From positions 1-42,009 of the forward strand of contig CAMNOL010000009.1 of NCBI GenBank assembly GCA_946546815.1: DNA of 42,009 nucleotides, read 5' to 3'. Below the pieces are notes generated by a model, which was not told where the DNA came from, did no database searches, and saw nothing but the letters and a program-made list of their open reading frames with translations. The number at the start of each line of letters is the position of its first letter. Position 1 is the first letter of the stretch. Below, piece after piece: positions 14,914 through 23,909 of this stretch. Position numbers and translations under genes: made by a program. The stretch comes from an uncultured Oscillospiraceae bacterium. GTDB taxonomy: Bacteria > Bacillota > Clostridia > Oscillospirales > Oscillospiraceae.

Positions 14914-16215
14914 TTAATTGTATTTTTTCGTCGGGTCCCGCAGTTTGGAGTAGCGGATGGTGCCATCCGGCTGGGGTTCCACCTGGTGAAGGTTCAGGTA
15001 GTCCTCTTCCTCTGTGGAGAGGTGCTTCTTTTTCAGCCGGTCAGCCAGGAAGCTGTCCAACAGGGAGACAAGGACAGCAAACACCGGCACGCCGATGATC
15101 ATGCCCACCACGCCGAACAGGCCGCCGAACAGCAGGATGGAGAACAGCACCCAGAAGGAGGAAAGGCCGGTGGTGTTGCCCAGGATCTTCGGACCCAGGA
15201 TGTTGCCGTCAAACTGCTGCAGCGCTATGACAAAAATGATGAAGGTCACGCACTTGATGGGGCTGTTCAGCAGCACCAGGCAGGCGCAGGGAATGGCGCC
15301 CAGGAAGGGGCCAAAGAAGGGGATGATGTTGGTGACGCCGATGATGACGCTGATCAGCATCACATAGGGCATTTTCAGCAGGGACGAACCGATGAAGCAC
15401 AGCACGCCGATGACCAGGGAATCCAGCAGCTTGCCCCGGATGAATCCGCCGAACACCTGGTGCACATACCGGAAGTGCATGATGACCCGGTTGGCGGTGG
15501 GAATCTTGAACAGGGCAAACAGCATTCGCTTGGCGTGGGCGATCATGGTGGTCTTGCCCACCAGCAGATAGGCGGCGACGATGAAGCCCACCAGAACGTT
15601 CTTCGCCACATTGAACACCACAATAATGCCGGAGAACAGGGTGCTGAACACACTGCTGACGCCGCTGCCCACGCCCCGGCTCAGGTTCTGCAGGTTGGGC
15701 AGGATGCTGACCCGGACCCAGTTCATCAGCTGGTCAGAGCCGGTGTCCAGCCACTTCTGCACCGTGCTGGCAGTCTCCGGGCTGTCGGCAAAGAGGCTGT
15801 TAACCCATTTGTTGATCTGGGCGCTGTACAGCTGCATGGAGTTGACGATGCCCGTCAGGCTGGACACAAAGCCGGGCACCACCAGCGCCACCAGACCGCT
15901 GACCAGCAGCAGCGCGGTGCTGATGGAGAAAGCGACGGACAGCACCACGGCGATGCTGTGGGCGCGTTTACTCAGCAGACGGCTGTCGCTCAGACCGCTC
16001 TCGATGTTCCGCAGCAGCAGATTGTAGAAGGGGGAGAGCAGATAGGCGATGACGCAGCCGATGATAAAGGGCATCAGAATTTTCGTCAGCAGCTCAATGG
16101 CAGACCGGATGGTCTGGAAATGGAACAGCAGAAAGGCGGTCAGCAGGCTGGCGGCGATGACGCAGAACGCCGTCAGCCCGACCATCACATATTGCTGCAC
16201 TTTTTCGCTTTTCAA
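14914..16215 (-). CDS. AI-2E family transporter (PerM/YdiK-like permease)
   Basis: This is a 433-residue membrane protein with the family layout: paired N-terminal helices (about 12-32 and 45-65), one more helix, a long amphipathic segment, and C-terminal helices with the GVTNIIPFFGPFLGAIP loop typical of AI-2E/PerM permeases. Members export varied small molecules or ions; the autoinducer label is historical. The start is TTG at 16215, preceded by AGGTGAGGTGA on the minus strand. It lies 92 bp downstream of purB on the same strand. The C-terminus is a charged cytoplasmic tail. Confidence 0.9.
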   Translation of the reverse strand: MKSEKVQQYVMVGLTAFCVIAASLLTAFLLFHFQTIRSAIELLTKILMPFIIGCVIAYLLSPFYNLLLRNIESGLSDSRLLSKRAHSIAVVLSVAFSISTALLLVSGLVALVVPGFVSSLTGIVNSMQLYSAQINKWVNSLFADSPETASTVQKWLDTGSDQLMNWVRVSILPNLQNLSRGVGSGVSSVFSTLFSGIIVVFNVAKNVLVGFIVAAYLLVGKTTMIAHAKRMLFALFKIPTANRVIMHFRYVHQVFGGFIRGKLLDSLVIGVLCFIGSSLLKMPYVMLISVIIGVTNIIPFFGPFLGAIPCACLVLLNSPIKCVTFIIFVIALQQFDGNILGPKILGNTTGLSSFWVLFSILLFGGLFGVVGMIIGVPVFAVLVSLLDSFLADRLKKKHLSTEEEDYLNLHQVEPQPDGTIRYSKLRDPTKKYN

Positions 16216-16307
16216 GCGGAGATCACCTCACCTTTGAAAAATCCGGAAAGAGGGGAGAAACAGCCTGTGTATTGGAAGGTCTGTATCGTCCTGTTCCGGG
16301 AACGGCT

Positions 16308-17747
16308 TTACACGTTCAGCTCCACAGTGCTGCCGTCCAGTGCGTCGGCGTAGCGCTCCAGCACCGGTCTGACCTCGCTGGCCAGGAACTCGGTGACCTG
16401 CTCCGGGCAGCGGCCAATGTAGCGGCTGGGCTCCAGATGGGCGGTGAGCTCCTCCCGGGTCATGCCGAACATGGGGTCCTCGGCGATCAGGTCGATGAGG
16501 TTGTTGCTCAGGCCCAGGTCCTTGACGTTGCGGCCGGCCTCCAGGGAGTGCAGGCGGATCTGTTCGTGGAGCTCCTGACGGTTGCCGCCCCGCTTCACCG
16601 CGTCCATCATGATGTTTTCGGAGGCCATGAAGGGCAGCTCCTCCAGAATGTGCTTTTCAATGACCTTTTCGTGGACCACCAGGCCGTCGGTGATGTTCTG
16701 ATAAATGCGCAGAATGGCGTCGCAGGCCAGGAACGCCTCGGGGACGGACAGACGCTTGTTGGCGGAGTCGTCCAGGGTGCGCTCAAACCACTGGGTGGCG
16801 GAGGTGATGGCGGGGTTCATCACGTCGGAGAGGATGTAGCGGCCCAGGGCGCAGATGCGCTCGGAGCGCATGGGGTTGCGCTTGTAGGGCATGGCGGAGG
16901 AGCCGATCTGCTTTTTGGCGAAGGGCTCTTCGATCTCCTTCATGTGGGCCAGCAGGCGCAGGTCGGTGGCAAATTTGCTGGCGGAGGCGGCGATGCCGGC
17001 CAGGGTGTTGACTACAAAGGTGTCCACCTTCCGGCTGTAGGTCTGTCCGGAGACGGGAACGCAGGCGTCAAAGCCCATTTCCTCGGCGATCATCGCCTCG
17101 GCCTGCTTGACCTTTTCGTGGTCGCCCTCAAACAGCTCCAGGAAGGAGGCCTGGGTGCCGGTGGTGCCCTTGCTGCCCAGCAGCTTCAGGTCGGCGATGC
17201 GGTACTCCACCTCGTGCAGGTCCATCAGCAGCTCGTTCAGCCACAGGGTGGCGCGCTTGCCCACGGTGGTCAGCTGCGCCGCCTGATAGTGGGTGAAGCC
17301 CAGGGTGGGCAGGGCCTTGTACTCCTCAGCAAACTTGGCCAGATTGTGGATGACCCGGACCAGCTCGGTGCGGATGAGGATCAGGGCCTCCTTCATCAGG
17401 ATGACATCGGTGTTGTCGCCCACATAGCAGCTGGTGGCGCCCAGGTGGATGATGGGCATGGCCTTGGGGCACTGGTCCCCGTAGGCGTGGATGTGGGCCA
17501 TCACGTCGTGGCGCAGCTGCTTCTCGTAGTTGGCGGCCAGCTCGTAGTCGATGAATTCGGGGGCGGCGTGAGCCTCCAGCTCATCTACCTGCTCCTGGGT
17601 CACAGGCAGGCCCAGCTTCATCTCAGCCCGGGCCAGGGCCACCCACAGGCGGCGCCAGGTGGAAAACTTCTTGTCAGGGGAAAAGATGTACTGCATCTCC
17701 TTGCTGGCGTAGCGGGAGGACAGGGGGGACTCGTAGTTGTTTTTCAT
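16308..17747 (-). CDS. purB: Adenylosuccinate lyase
   Basis: PurB acts twice in purine synthesis, releasing fumarate from SAICAR and from adenylosuccinate. The protein has 479 residues and carries the fumarase/aspartase superfamily signature GSSAMPYKRNPMRSE, plus the HLGATSCYVGDN and TGTQASFLELFEGD segments of this family. AAAGGA lies upstream of the start, and there is a promoter at 17784-17811. It is not clustered with other pur genes here; the PurF-like gene is about 12 kb away on the other strand. Confidence 0.97.
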   Translation of the reverse strand: MKNNYESPLSSRYASKEMQYIFSPDKKFSTWRRLWVALARAEMKLGLPVTQEQVDELEAHAAPEFIDYELAANYEKQLRHDVMAHIHAYGDQCPKAMPIIHLGATSCYVGDNTDVILMKEALILIRTELVRVIHNLAKFAEEYKALPTLGFTHYQAAQLTTVGKRATLWLNELLMDLHEVEYRIADLKLLGSKGTTGTQASFLELFEGDHEKVKQAEAMIAEEMGFDACVPVSGQTYSRKVDTFVVNTLAGIAASASKFATDLRLLAHMKEIEEPFAKKQIGSSAMPYKRNPMRSERICALGRYILSDVMNPAITSATQWFERTLDDSANKRLSVPEAFLACDAILRIYQNITDGLVVHEKVIEKHILEELPFMASENIMMDAVKRGGNRQELHEQIRLHSLEAGRNVKDLGLSNNLIDLIAEDPMFGMTREELTAHLEPSRYIGRCPEQVTEFLASEVRPVLERYADALDGSTVELNV

Positions 17748-17783
17748 CAGGGTATCATCCTTTGCTTTTTTTGATACACGACC

Positions 17784-17811
17784 AGTATATCATGTTCTGG
17801 CGGATTTGCAA
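17784..17811 (-). promoter_or_regulatory. Promoter of purB
   Basis: On the minus strand TTGCAA (17811-17806), a 16-bp spacer and TATACT (17789-17784), about 37 bp before the start codon. There is no room for a purine riboswitch. Confidence 0.7.
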
Positions 17812-17854
17812 ACCGGCATCCTGTGACAGGATTGTAAACAATGAGGGAAGGGAA

Positions 17855-18877
17855 TTAATGAATGAACATGGCGTCGCCAAAGCTAAAGAAACGGTAGCGC
17901 TCCTGCACCGCCTGGGCGTAGGCGTTCATAATGTGCTCCTTGCCCGCCAGGGCGGAGACCAGCATCACCAGCGTGGACTCGGGCAGGTGGAAATTGGTCA
18001 CCAGCGCGTCCAGACATTTGAACCGGTAGCCGGGGTAGATGAAGATCTTGGTCCAGCCGGCGTGGGGGTCCATGGTGCCGTCCTCATTGGCGAAGGACTC
18101 CACCGTCCGACAGGAGGTGGTGCCCACGCAGACCACCCGTCCGCCGTTTTTCTTTGTTTCGGTGATGATATCAGCCGCCTGTTGAGAGATCATGCAGTAT
18201 TCCGAGTGCATATCGTGGTGCTCCACGTCCTCCACCTTCACCGGGCGGAAGGTGCCCAGACCCACGTGCAGCGTCACATAGGCCAGCTTCACGCCCATGG
18301 CCTGGATCCGTTCCAGCAGCTCCGGGGTGAAGTGCAGGCCCGCCGTGGGGGCGGCGGCGCTGCCGGGGACCTTGGAATAGACGGTCTGGTACCGCTCCTG
18401 GTCCTGAAGCTCCGCCTTGATATAGGGGGGAAGGGGCATCCGTCCCAGCTCCTCCAGCACCTCCAGAAAGATGCCCTCATAGTCAAAACGGACCAGCCGG
18501 TTGCCGTCGGGGAGAACCTCCAGAATTTCCGCCGTCAGCTGTCCGTTGCCGAAGGTGACCTTTGCCCCGGGGCGCAGCTTTTTGCCCGGCCGCACCAGGC
18601 ATTCCCACACGTTGTCCCCCTTGTCGGTGAGCAGCAGCACCTCGGACACGCCGCCGGTCTCCCTGTGGCCGATGAGCCGGGCAGGCAGCACCCGGGAGTC
18701 GTTGAGCACCAGGCAGTCCCCCGGGCGCAGGTAGGAGGGCAGGTCGTAAAAGTGCTTATGCTCCACCGCGCCGGTGGAGCGGTCCAGCACCATCAGGCGG
18801 GAACTGTCCCGCTGCTGCAGCGGCGTCTGCGCGATAAGCTCCGGGGGCAGATCATAATAAAAATCACTTGTTTTCAT
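17855..18877 (-). CDS. queA: S-adenosylmethionine:tRNA ribosyltransferase-isomerase
   Basis: QueA adds the cyclopentene ring precursor from S-adenosylmethionine to preQ1 in tRNA, giving epoxyqueuosine. The protein has 340 residues and family blocks such as [21 protein letters not shown] at the N-terminus, [13 protein letters not shown] and [18 protein letters not shown]. The start at 18877 ([10 protein letters not shown]) is chosen by homology; AAAGGA lies upstream at a long spacing, and the in-frame ATG at 18916 adds a non-conserved extension. No tgt or other queuosine gene is adjacent. Confidence 0.96.
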   Translation of the reverse strand: MKTSDFYYDLPPELIAQTPLQQRDSSRLMVLDRSTGAVEHKHFYDLPSYLRPGDCLVLNDSRVLPARLIGHRETGGVSEVLLLTDKGDNVWECLVRPGKKLRPGAKVTFGNGQLTAEILEVLPDGNRLVRFDYEGIFLEVLEELGRMPLPPYIKAELQDQERYQTVYSKVPGSAAAPTAGLHFTPELLERIQAMGVKLAYVTLHVGLGTFRPVKVEDVEHHDMHSEYCMISQQAADIITETKKNGGRVVCVGTTSCRTVESFANEDGTMDPHAGWTKIFIYPGYRFKCLDALVTNFHLPESTLVMLVSALAGKEHIMNAYAQAVQERYRFFSFGDAMFIH

Positions 18878-19030
18878 GGTGTAGTTTGTCCTTTGATAAA
18901 AATGTTGTCGATTCACACCGCTTATTTTACCACATTCCCCGCGTCAGCGTCCACCTTGGGCCGGAGTAAAATTGCATAAAAGTTTCCATAAACGGGATTT
19001 CCATTTTATACTTCTTTCTGGCGGTGACTC

Positions 19031-19059
19031 TTGACGAAAAAAGGGAAGTATGATAACAT
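19031..19059 (+). promoter_or_regulatory. Promoter of the lysine/DAP operon
   Basis: TTGACG (19031-19036), a 17-bp spacer ending in TGA (extended -10) and TAACAT (19054-19059). It lies just upstream of the riboswitch aptamer. Confidence 0.75.
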
Positions 19060-19073
19060 AATCTCAAACCTAT

Positions 19074-19248
19074 GCAGAATAGAGGTGCGGTTTTCATCAG
19101 TACCTGCGGACTGGGCTCCGGCAGCCCGTCAAATTCCGCAGAAAAAGGGAACGCCGCCGAAGATTTGCACACCGTCGGAGTGCAGGTCTGGGCGTCAGGT
19201 CAACAGCCTGCCGACTGTCATCTGACGTTCAGATGGAGCGCTGTCTGC
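19074..19248 (+). promoter_or_regulatory. Lysine riboswitch (L box)
   Basis: The conserved core of the lysine aptamer is directly visible: AGAGGTGCGG (19081-19090), CATCAGTA, then GGGAACGCCGCCGAAG and a GGTCTGG segment. A terminal helix can be drawn between GCAGA (19074-19078) and TCTGC (19244-19248). Lysine riboswitches bind free lysine and shut down lysine synthesis or import genes. The context fits fully, since it precedes asd-dapA-dapB and a terminator hairpin lies about 45 nt downstream, so lysine should favour premature termination. Confidence 0.92.
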
Positions 19249-19292
19249 TTTTGTTCCTGAACTGCTTTGCGCCGCAGAGCACGCTTTTGTAC

Positions 19293-19332
19293 AGAATCAG
19301 CCGGTTTCCAGAAACTGCTGATTCTTTTTTTA
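19293..19332 (+). terminator. Riboswitch-controlled terminator
   Basis: AGAATCAG (19293-19300) pairs with CTGATTCT (19318-19325), extended by GTTTC/GAAAC near the loop, and a T tract follows (TTTTTTTTATA). It is the expression platform of the lysine riboswitch and lies about 80 bp before asd. Confidence 0.9.
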
Positions 19333-19410
19333 TACCGTGTGACTGACGGGGTACGCAGCGGACCGATTTGCATAGAATATTATATCATTCCCTTTTGGAG
19401 GTCGTTTACC

Positions 19411-20505
19411 ATGGAAAAATACAAGGTTGGCGTAGTGGGCTGCACCGGCATGGTGGGTCAGCGCTTTATCACCCTGCTGGAGAACCACCCTTGGTTCCAG
19501 CTCACTGCAGTGGCTGCATCCGGCCGCAGCGCCGGCAAATCCTACGCCAAGGCCGTTGAGGGCCGCTGGAAGATGACCACCCCCATCCCCGAGGAGGCAA
19601 AGGAGCTGGTGGTGCTGGACATCGAGAAGGATCTGGATGCCTTTGTCTCCCAGATCGACTTCACCTTCTGTGCGGTGAATATGAAAAAGGATGAGATCAA
19701 GGTGCTGGAGGAGAAGATCGCTCAGAAGGAGTGCCCGGTGGTGTCCAACAACTCCGCCCACCGCTTCACCCCCGACGTGCCCATGGTGGTGCCGGAGATC
19801 AACCCCGAGCACATCAAGGTCATCGACGCCCAGCGCAAGCGTCTGGGCACCAAAGTGGGCTTCATCGCCGTCAAATCCAACTGCTCCCTCCAGTCCTATG
19901 TGCCTGCCCTGCACCCCCTGCGGGAAAAGTACGGCCTGAGCAAGGCGCTGGTCACTACTTATCAGGCCATCTCCGGCGCGGGCAAGACCTTTGAGACCTG
20001 GCCTGAGATGGTGGACAACGTCATCCCCTACATCGGCGGCGAGGAGGAGAAGTCCGAGAAGGAGCCCCTGAAGATGTGGGGCACCATTGAGAACGGCGAG
20101 ATCGTCCCCACCGACAAGCCCAACATCACCTCCCAGTGCCTGCGGGTGCCGGTGTCCGACGGCCATATGGCTGCGGTGTTCATGAGCTTCGACGAGGGCA
20201 AAAAGCCCTCCATTGAGGAGATCAAGGAGACCTGGGCAAACTTCAAGGGCCGTGCCCAGGAGCTGGAGCTGCCCTCCGCACCCAAGCAGTACCTGCACTA
20301 CTTTGAGGATCCCAATTACCCCCAGACCAGGCTGCAGCGCAACCTGGAGGGCGGCATGGCCATCTCCCTGGGCCGCCTGCGGGAAGACTCCCAGTACGAT
20401 TACAAGTTTGTGGGCCTGAGCCACAACACCCTGCGGGGCGCTGCCGGCGGCGGCGTGCTGCTGGCGGAGCTGCTGGCCGCAGAGGGATACCTGGTCCGCA
20501 AGTAA
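19411..20505 (+). CDS. asd: Aspartate-semialdehyde dehydrogenase (archaeal/fungal-type)
   Basis: Asd reduces aspartyl phosphate to aspartate semialdehyde, the branch point to lysine/DAP, threonine and methionine. The 364-residue protein starts with the NADP-binding motif VGVVGCTGMVGQ and has the catalytic Cys158 in KSNCSLQ. The segment NNSAHRFTPDVPMVVPEIN is typical of the archaeal/fungal branch of Asd rather than the enterobacterial one. ATG at 19411 follows TTTGGAGG; the frame is open further 5' but that sequence overlaps the riboswitch terminator. It is the first gene of the lysine operon. Confidence 0.96.
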   Translation: MEKYKVGVVGCTGMVGQRFITLLENHPWFQLTAVAASGRSAGKSYAKAVEGRWKMTTPIPEEAKELVVLDIEKDLDAFVSQIDFTFCAVNMKKDEIKVLEEKIAQKECPVVSNNSAHRFTPDVPMVVPEINPEHIKVIDAQRKRLGTKVGFIAVKSNCSLQSYVPALHPLREKYGLSKALVTTYQAISGAGKTFETWPEMVDNVIPYIGGEEEKSEKEPLKMWGTIENGEIVPTDKPNITSQCLRVPVSDGHMAAVFMSFDEGKKPSIEEIKETWANFKGRAQELELPSAPKQYLHYFEDPNYPQTRLQRNLEGGMAISLGRLREDSQYDYKFVGLSHNTLRGAAGGGVLLAELLAAEGYLVRK

Positions 20506-20551
20506 TAAATATTATTTTGTTGAGACAGTCATTGTCAGAAAGGAAATCACT

Positions 20552-21439
20552 ATGAAAACTCCTGTTTTTACCGGTGCTTGTGTTGCTATCGTCACGCCTT
20601 TCCGGAATGGCAAGGTTGATTTTGAAAAGCTGGGCGAGCTGATCGAAATGCAGATCGCCGGCGGCACGGACTGCATCTGCATCTGCGGCACCACCGGCGA
20701 GGCCTCCACCCAGACCGTTGAGGAACACAAGGAAACCATCCGCTACGCTGTGAAGAAAGTTGCGGGCCGGGTGAAGGTGATCGCCGGAACCGGCAGCAAC
20801 TGCACCGCTACCGCCCTGGACACCTCCACCGCTGCGGAGGAGGCAGGGGTGGACGGCCTGCTGATGGTCACCCCCTACTACAACAAGACCACCCAGCACG
20901 GCCTGATCAAGCACTACACCTATCTGGCAGACCGGCTGCACACCCCCATCATCCTGTACAACGTGCCCGGCCGCACCGGCATGAGCTTCACCGCCGAGAC
21001 CTACGCGGAGCTGTCCAAGCACCCGCTGATCAACGGCGTCAAGGAGGCATCCGGCAACTTCAACCTGATCGCCCACACCCGGATGCTCTGCGGCGACGAG
21101 CTGAATATCTGGTCCGGTGAGGACGGCATGGTGGTTCCGCTGATGGCCATGGGCGGCAAGGGCGTCATCTCCGTGGTCTCCAACGTGAACCCCAGACTGA
21201 TGGCCGACATGACCCACCTGGCGCTGGAGGGCAGATTCGAGGAGGCCGCCGACCTGCAGATCAACCAGGTGACCCCCCTGGCCGATGCGCTGTTCATGGA
21301 AACCAACCCCGTTCCCGTCAAGGAAGCCCTGAACCTGATGGGCATGGACGTGGGCGAGCCCCGGATGCCCCTGTGCTGCATGACCGACGCACACCGCGAG
21401 ATGCTGAAGGCCGCCTTGGCCAAGGCCGGGCTGCTGTAA
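20552..21439 (+). CDS. dapA: 4-hydroxy-tetrahydrodipicolinate synthase
   Basis: DapA condenses pyruvate with aspartate semialdehyde, the first committed step to DAP and lysine. The protein has 295 residues, the normal length. The Schiff-base Lys164 lies in GVKEASG and Tyr136 in ILYNVPGRTG; GTTGE at 46-50 and the Tyr pair at 109-110 complete the usual active site. RBS AAAGGAAA. It is 46 bp downstream of asd and 17 bp upstream of dapB, in one operon under the lysine riboswitch. Confidence 0.97.
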   Translation: MKTPVFTGACVAIVTPFRNGKVDFEKLGELIEMQIAGGTDCICICGTTGEASTQTVEEHKETIRYAVKKVAGRVKVIAGTGSNCTATALDTSTAAEEAGVDGLLMVTPYYNKTTQHGLIKHYTYLADRLHTPIILYNVPGRTGMSFTAETYAELSKHPLINGVKEASGNFNLIAHTRMLCGDELNIWSGEDGMVVPLMAMGGKGVISVVSNVNPRLMADMTHLALEGRFEEAADLQINQVTPLADALFMETNPVPVKEALNLMGMDVGEPRMPLCCMTDAHREMLKAALAKAGLL

Positions 21440-21456
21440 GCGGGGAGGTACAAAGG

Positions 21457-22209
21457 ATGGTAAAAGTAATCATTTCCGGCTGCAACGGTTTTATGGGCAA
21501 GGTTGTAGAGGACATCTGCAGCAGCGACGGGGACATCTCCGTCGTCGCCGGCTTTGATGTGAACCTGGCTGCCCGCCCCTATCCTGTCTACGCCGCTCCC
21601 GCCAACTTCACCGGGGAAGCGGATGTGGTCATCGACTTTTCCTCTCCCAAGGCGCTGGACGGCCTGCTGGCCTTCTGCACCGGGCGGAAGATCCCCATGG
21701 TGCTGGCTACCACTGGCTACTCTGACCAGCAGATCGCGCAGATCGTGGAAGCCTCCAAGACCGTCCCGGTGTTCCGCAGCGGCAATATGTCCCTGGGCAT
21801 CAACGTGCTGATCGACCTGGTCAAACGGGCCGCCGCCGTGCTGGGGGACACCTCTGACATTGAAATCATTGAGCAGCACCACAAGCGCAAGGTGGATGCC
21901 CCCTCCGGCACCGCGCTGATGATTGCCGACGCTGCTTCCTCCGTGCTGAACTACGATGCGGAGTACAATTACGGCCGTCACGACCGCCGGGTTCCCCGGC
22001 CCAAGAACGAGATCGGCATCAGCTCCGTACGGGGCGGCACCATTGTGGGGGTCCACGAGGTGATTTTTGCCGGCCGGGATGAGGTGATTGAGATCAAGCA
22101 CACCGCCATGAGCCGGGAAATCTTTGCCAACGGCGCAGTCCGTGCGGCCAAGTTCCTGATCGGCAAGGCCCCCGGTATGTACAACATGGAGCAGCTGGTG
22201 GCGGAATAA
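21457..22209 (+). CDS. dapB: 4-hydroxy-tetrahydrodipicolinate reductase
   Basis: DapB reduces the DapA product to tetrahydrodipicolinate using NAD(P)H. The protein has 250 residues. The N-terminal SGCNGFMGK is the nucleotide-binding loop, and EQHHKRKVDAPSGTA (139-153) is the DapB signature holding the catalytic His and Lys. The start at 21457 (MVKVII) follows GGGAGG; the longer frame into dapA is an overlap artefact. Neither dapL nor dapD/dapH is present, so the rest of the pathway lies elsewhere. Confidence 0.97.
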   Translation: MVKVIISGCNGFMGKVVEDICSSDGDISVVAGFDVNLAARPYPVYAAPANFTGEADVVIDFSSPKALDGLLAFCTGRKIPMVLATTGYSDQQIAQIVEASKTVPVFRSGNMSLGINVLIDLVKRAAAVLGDTSDIEIIEQHHKRKVDAPSGTALMIADAASSVLNYDAEYNYGRHDRRVPRPKNEIGISSVRGGTIVGVHEVIFAGRDEVIEIKHTAMSREIFANGAVRAAKFLIGKAPGMYNMEQLVAE

Positions 22210-22228
22210 TCAGTAAGGAGTAACACAA

Positions 22229-22711
22229 ATGAGCAAGAACAAGATGACATATGGCAAGAACCTGACCCTGATTTCTCTGTCCTCCCTGCCCTGTGACACC
22301 CAGGTCTTTTCCACCGTGCTGAACGCCTGCTCCGGCAAGGGCATCAACCTGGATATGATCTCCCAGACGGCCCGGAAGGGCGGCACGCTGAACATGAGCT
22401 TCACCCTGTCCGATGAGGATCTGGCCGCCGTGCTGGGCGTGCTGGGCGAGCTGCGCTCCGACAACATCCGCATCAAGCCTGAGGTGCTGCCCGGCAGCTG
22501 CAAGATCAACTACTATGACCCCGATATGGTCAAGACCCCCGGCGTCGCCGCCAAGATGTTTGCTGCACTGGCCGCCGCTGATGTGGAGGTCATGCTGGTC
22601 ACCACCTCTGACTTTGACATCTCCATTCTGGTGCCCGCCCACTGGCTGGAGGACGCACTGGAGGTGCTGGAGAAGGAATTCGGCGTGGAAGGGGAAGAAG
22701 TGGAGTTCTGA
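22229..22711 (+). CDS. Stand-alone tandem ACT-domain protein, aspartokinase-regulator-like
   Basis: This 160-residue protein appears to consist of two ACT domains and no catalytic domain. The second half (PGVAAKMFAALAAADVEVMLVTTSDFDISILV) closely resembles the regulatory ACT tandem at the end of aspartokinases. ACT domains bind amino acids and control enzymes. Its place as last gene of the lysine operon, with RBS TAAGGAG and a 19-bp gap after dapB, suggests it senses lysine or threonine and modulates an aspartokinase encoded elsewhere. That role is inference. A terminator follows. Confidence 0.8.
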   Translation: MSKNKMTYGKNLTLISLSSLPCDTQVFSTVLNACSGKGINLDMISQTARKGGTLNMSFTLSDEDLAAVLGVLGELRSDNIRIKPEVLPGSCKINYYDPDMVKTPGVAAKMFAALAAADVEVMLVTTSDFDISILVPAHWLEDALEVLEKEFGVEGEEVEF

Positions 22712-22745
22712 TCCTGCTGCGTTCTGCTGTAAACCAAAAAACGAG

Positions 22746-22771
22746 CCCCCTGCCGGAAGGCAGGGGGTTTC
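22746..22771. terminator. Terminator at the end of the lysine operon (bidirectional)
   Basis: CCCCCTGCC (22746-22754) pairs with GGCAGGGGG (22759-22767) over a 4-nt GGAA loop, followed by TTTCTG. A run of A on the left gives a T tract for the convergent gene ending at 22814. Confidence 0.9.
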
Positions 22772-22813
22772 TGTGTACAGGTTGGGGTCGAAACAGAGAA
22801 AGGGGCAACGGCG

Positions 22814-23788
22814 TCAGTCGTGGTCCATCAGCTCTGTGTAGAACTGGGCGTAATCGGTGCGTCCCTCCTTCATGGCCCGAATGGCGGAGGAGGGGTGCTG
22901 GTTCAGCTTGCCGGTCATCAGGTAGGGGATGTCATACCCCCACTGTACGCCGGAGTCCCGCAGCGGGTTCATCTCGTTCTGGAGGAATCGGAACACCGGG
23001 AATACGTTGTACTGGGGGTTTTTCAAAAAGCTCAGCAGCAGCTCCATGGAGCAGTTGCCGCAGCCCCGGCCCATGCCCGCCATCGTGGCGTCCAGATAGC
23101 TGGCGCCCCTGGCCAGGGCCTCAATGGTGTTGGCAAAGGCCAGCTGCTGGTTGTTGTGGGCGTGGATGCCGATGACCTTGCCGCAGCGTTCCCCCATCTC
23201 CATGAACAAGTCGGTAAAGGCCCGGATCTGTTCCGGGTACAGGTTGCCGTAGCTGTCCACCAGGTAGACCACATCCACGCAGCTGGACCCCAGCATCTCC
23301 AGCGCCTGCTTCAGGTCCGACTCCCGGACCTTGGACAGGGCCATAATGTTGCAGCTGACCTCGTATCCCTTTTGTTTGGCGTCCTCGATCATGCGGATCG
23401 CCGCAGGCATCTGGTGGATGTAGGTGGCCACCCGCACCAGGTCAATAACGCTTTCGTCCCGGGGGATGATGTCGGTGCGGTAGTCGCAGCGGTCCACGTC
23501 CGCCATGACGGAGATTTTCATATCAGAGTTGTTCTCGCCCACAATGGCCCGGATGCTCTGCTCGTCGCAGAATTTCCACTTGCCGAACCGGCTGACATCA
23601 AAGAGCTCCTTAGAGGCCTTGTAGCCAAACTCCATATAATCCACGCCGGCCTGTACATTGGCCCGGTACAGCGCGTTGACAAAGTCGTCGGTGAAGTAAA
23701 AATCATTCACCAGACCACCGTCCCGGAGGGTTGCGTCTACCACACGAACGTCCTGCCGGACGGTCATCAGATTGCCTCTTTGTGCCAT
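22814..23788 (-). CDS. HMGL-like (DRE-TIM) aldolase-domain protein, function unknown
   Basis: The 324-residue protein has the DRE-TIM metallolyase fold seen in HMG-CoA lyase, isopropylmalate synthase and 4-hydroxy-2-oxovalerate aldolase. The metal/acid-base motif is present as DATLRDGG near the N-terminus, and GIHAHNN plus GASYLDATMAGMGRGCGN supply the His-x-His metal site and the conserved Gly-Cys loop. Sequence alone does not give the substrate. It lacks an obvious LeuA or homocitrate regulatory domain. ATG at 23788 is preferred to the TTG three codons upstream because GAAGGA is then about 10 nt away. A near-consensus promoter precedes it, divergent from the radical-SAM gene. Confidence 0.8.
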   Translation of the reverse strand: MAQRGNLMTVRQDVRVVDATLRDGGLVNDFYFTDDFVNALYRANVQAGVDYMEFGYKASKELFDVSRFGKWKFCDEQSIRAIVGENNSDMKISVMADVDRCDYRTDIIPRDESVIDLVRVATYIHQMPAAIRMIEDAKQKGYEVSCNIMALSKVRESDLKQALEMLGSSCVDVVYLVDSYGNLYPEQIRAFTDLFMEMGERCGKVIGIHAHNNQQLAFANTIEALARGASYLDATMAGMGRGCGNCSMELLLSFLKNPQYNVFPVFRFLQNEMNPLRDSGVQWGYDIPYLMTGKLNQHPSSAIRAMKEGRTDYAQFYTELMDHD

Positions 23789-23867
23789 TTCAATCAAGTC
23801 CTTCTATGAATCAATCAGTTTCTTCTATTTGTCTTTAATGGTTTAAAGCAAAATAGAACCTGACACC

Positions 23868-23895
23868 AGTGTAGCACAAAAATGCACATTGTCAA
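23868..23895 (-). promoter_or_regulatory. Promoter of the DRE-TIM gene
   Basis: On the minus strand a perfect TTGACA (23895-23890), a 16-bp spacer and TACACT (23873-23868). About 80 nt of leader precede the start codon. Confidence 0.85.
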
Positions 23896-23909
23896 GGCTT
23901 CCCGGGGAC

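Noticed and set aside
16272-17774. 500-residue open frame on the plus strand opposite purB
   Set aside because: Antisense shadow; composition dominated by Val, Gly, Leu, Gln and His with no domain, while the minus strand encodes a complete adenylosuccinate lyase.
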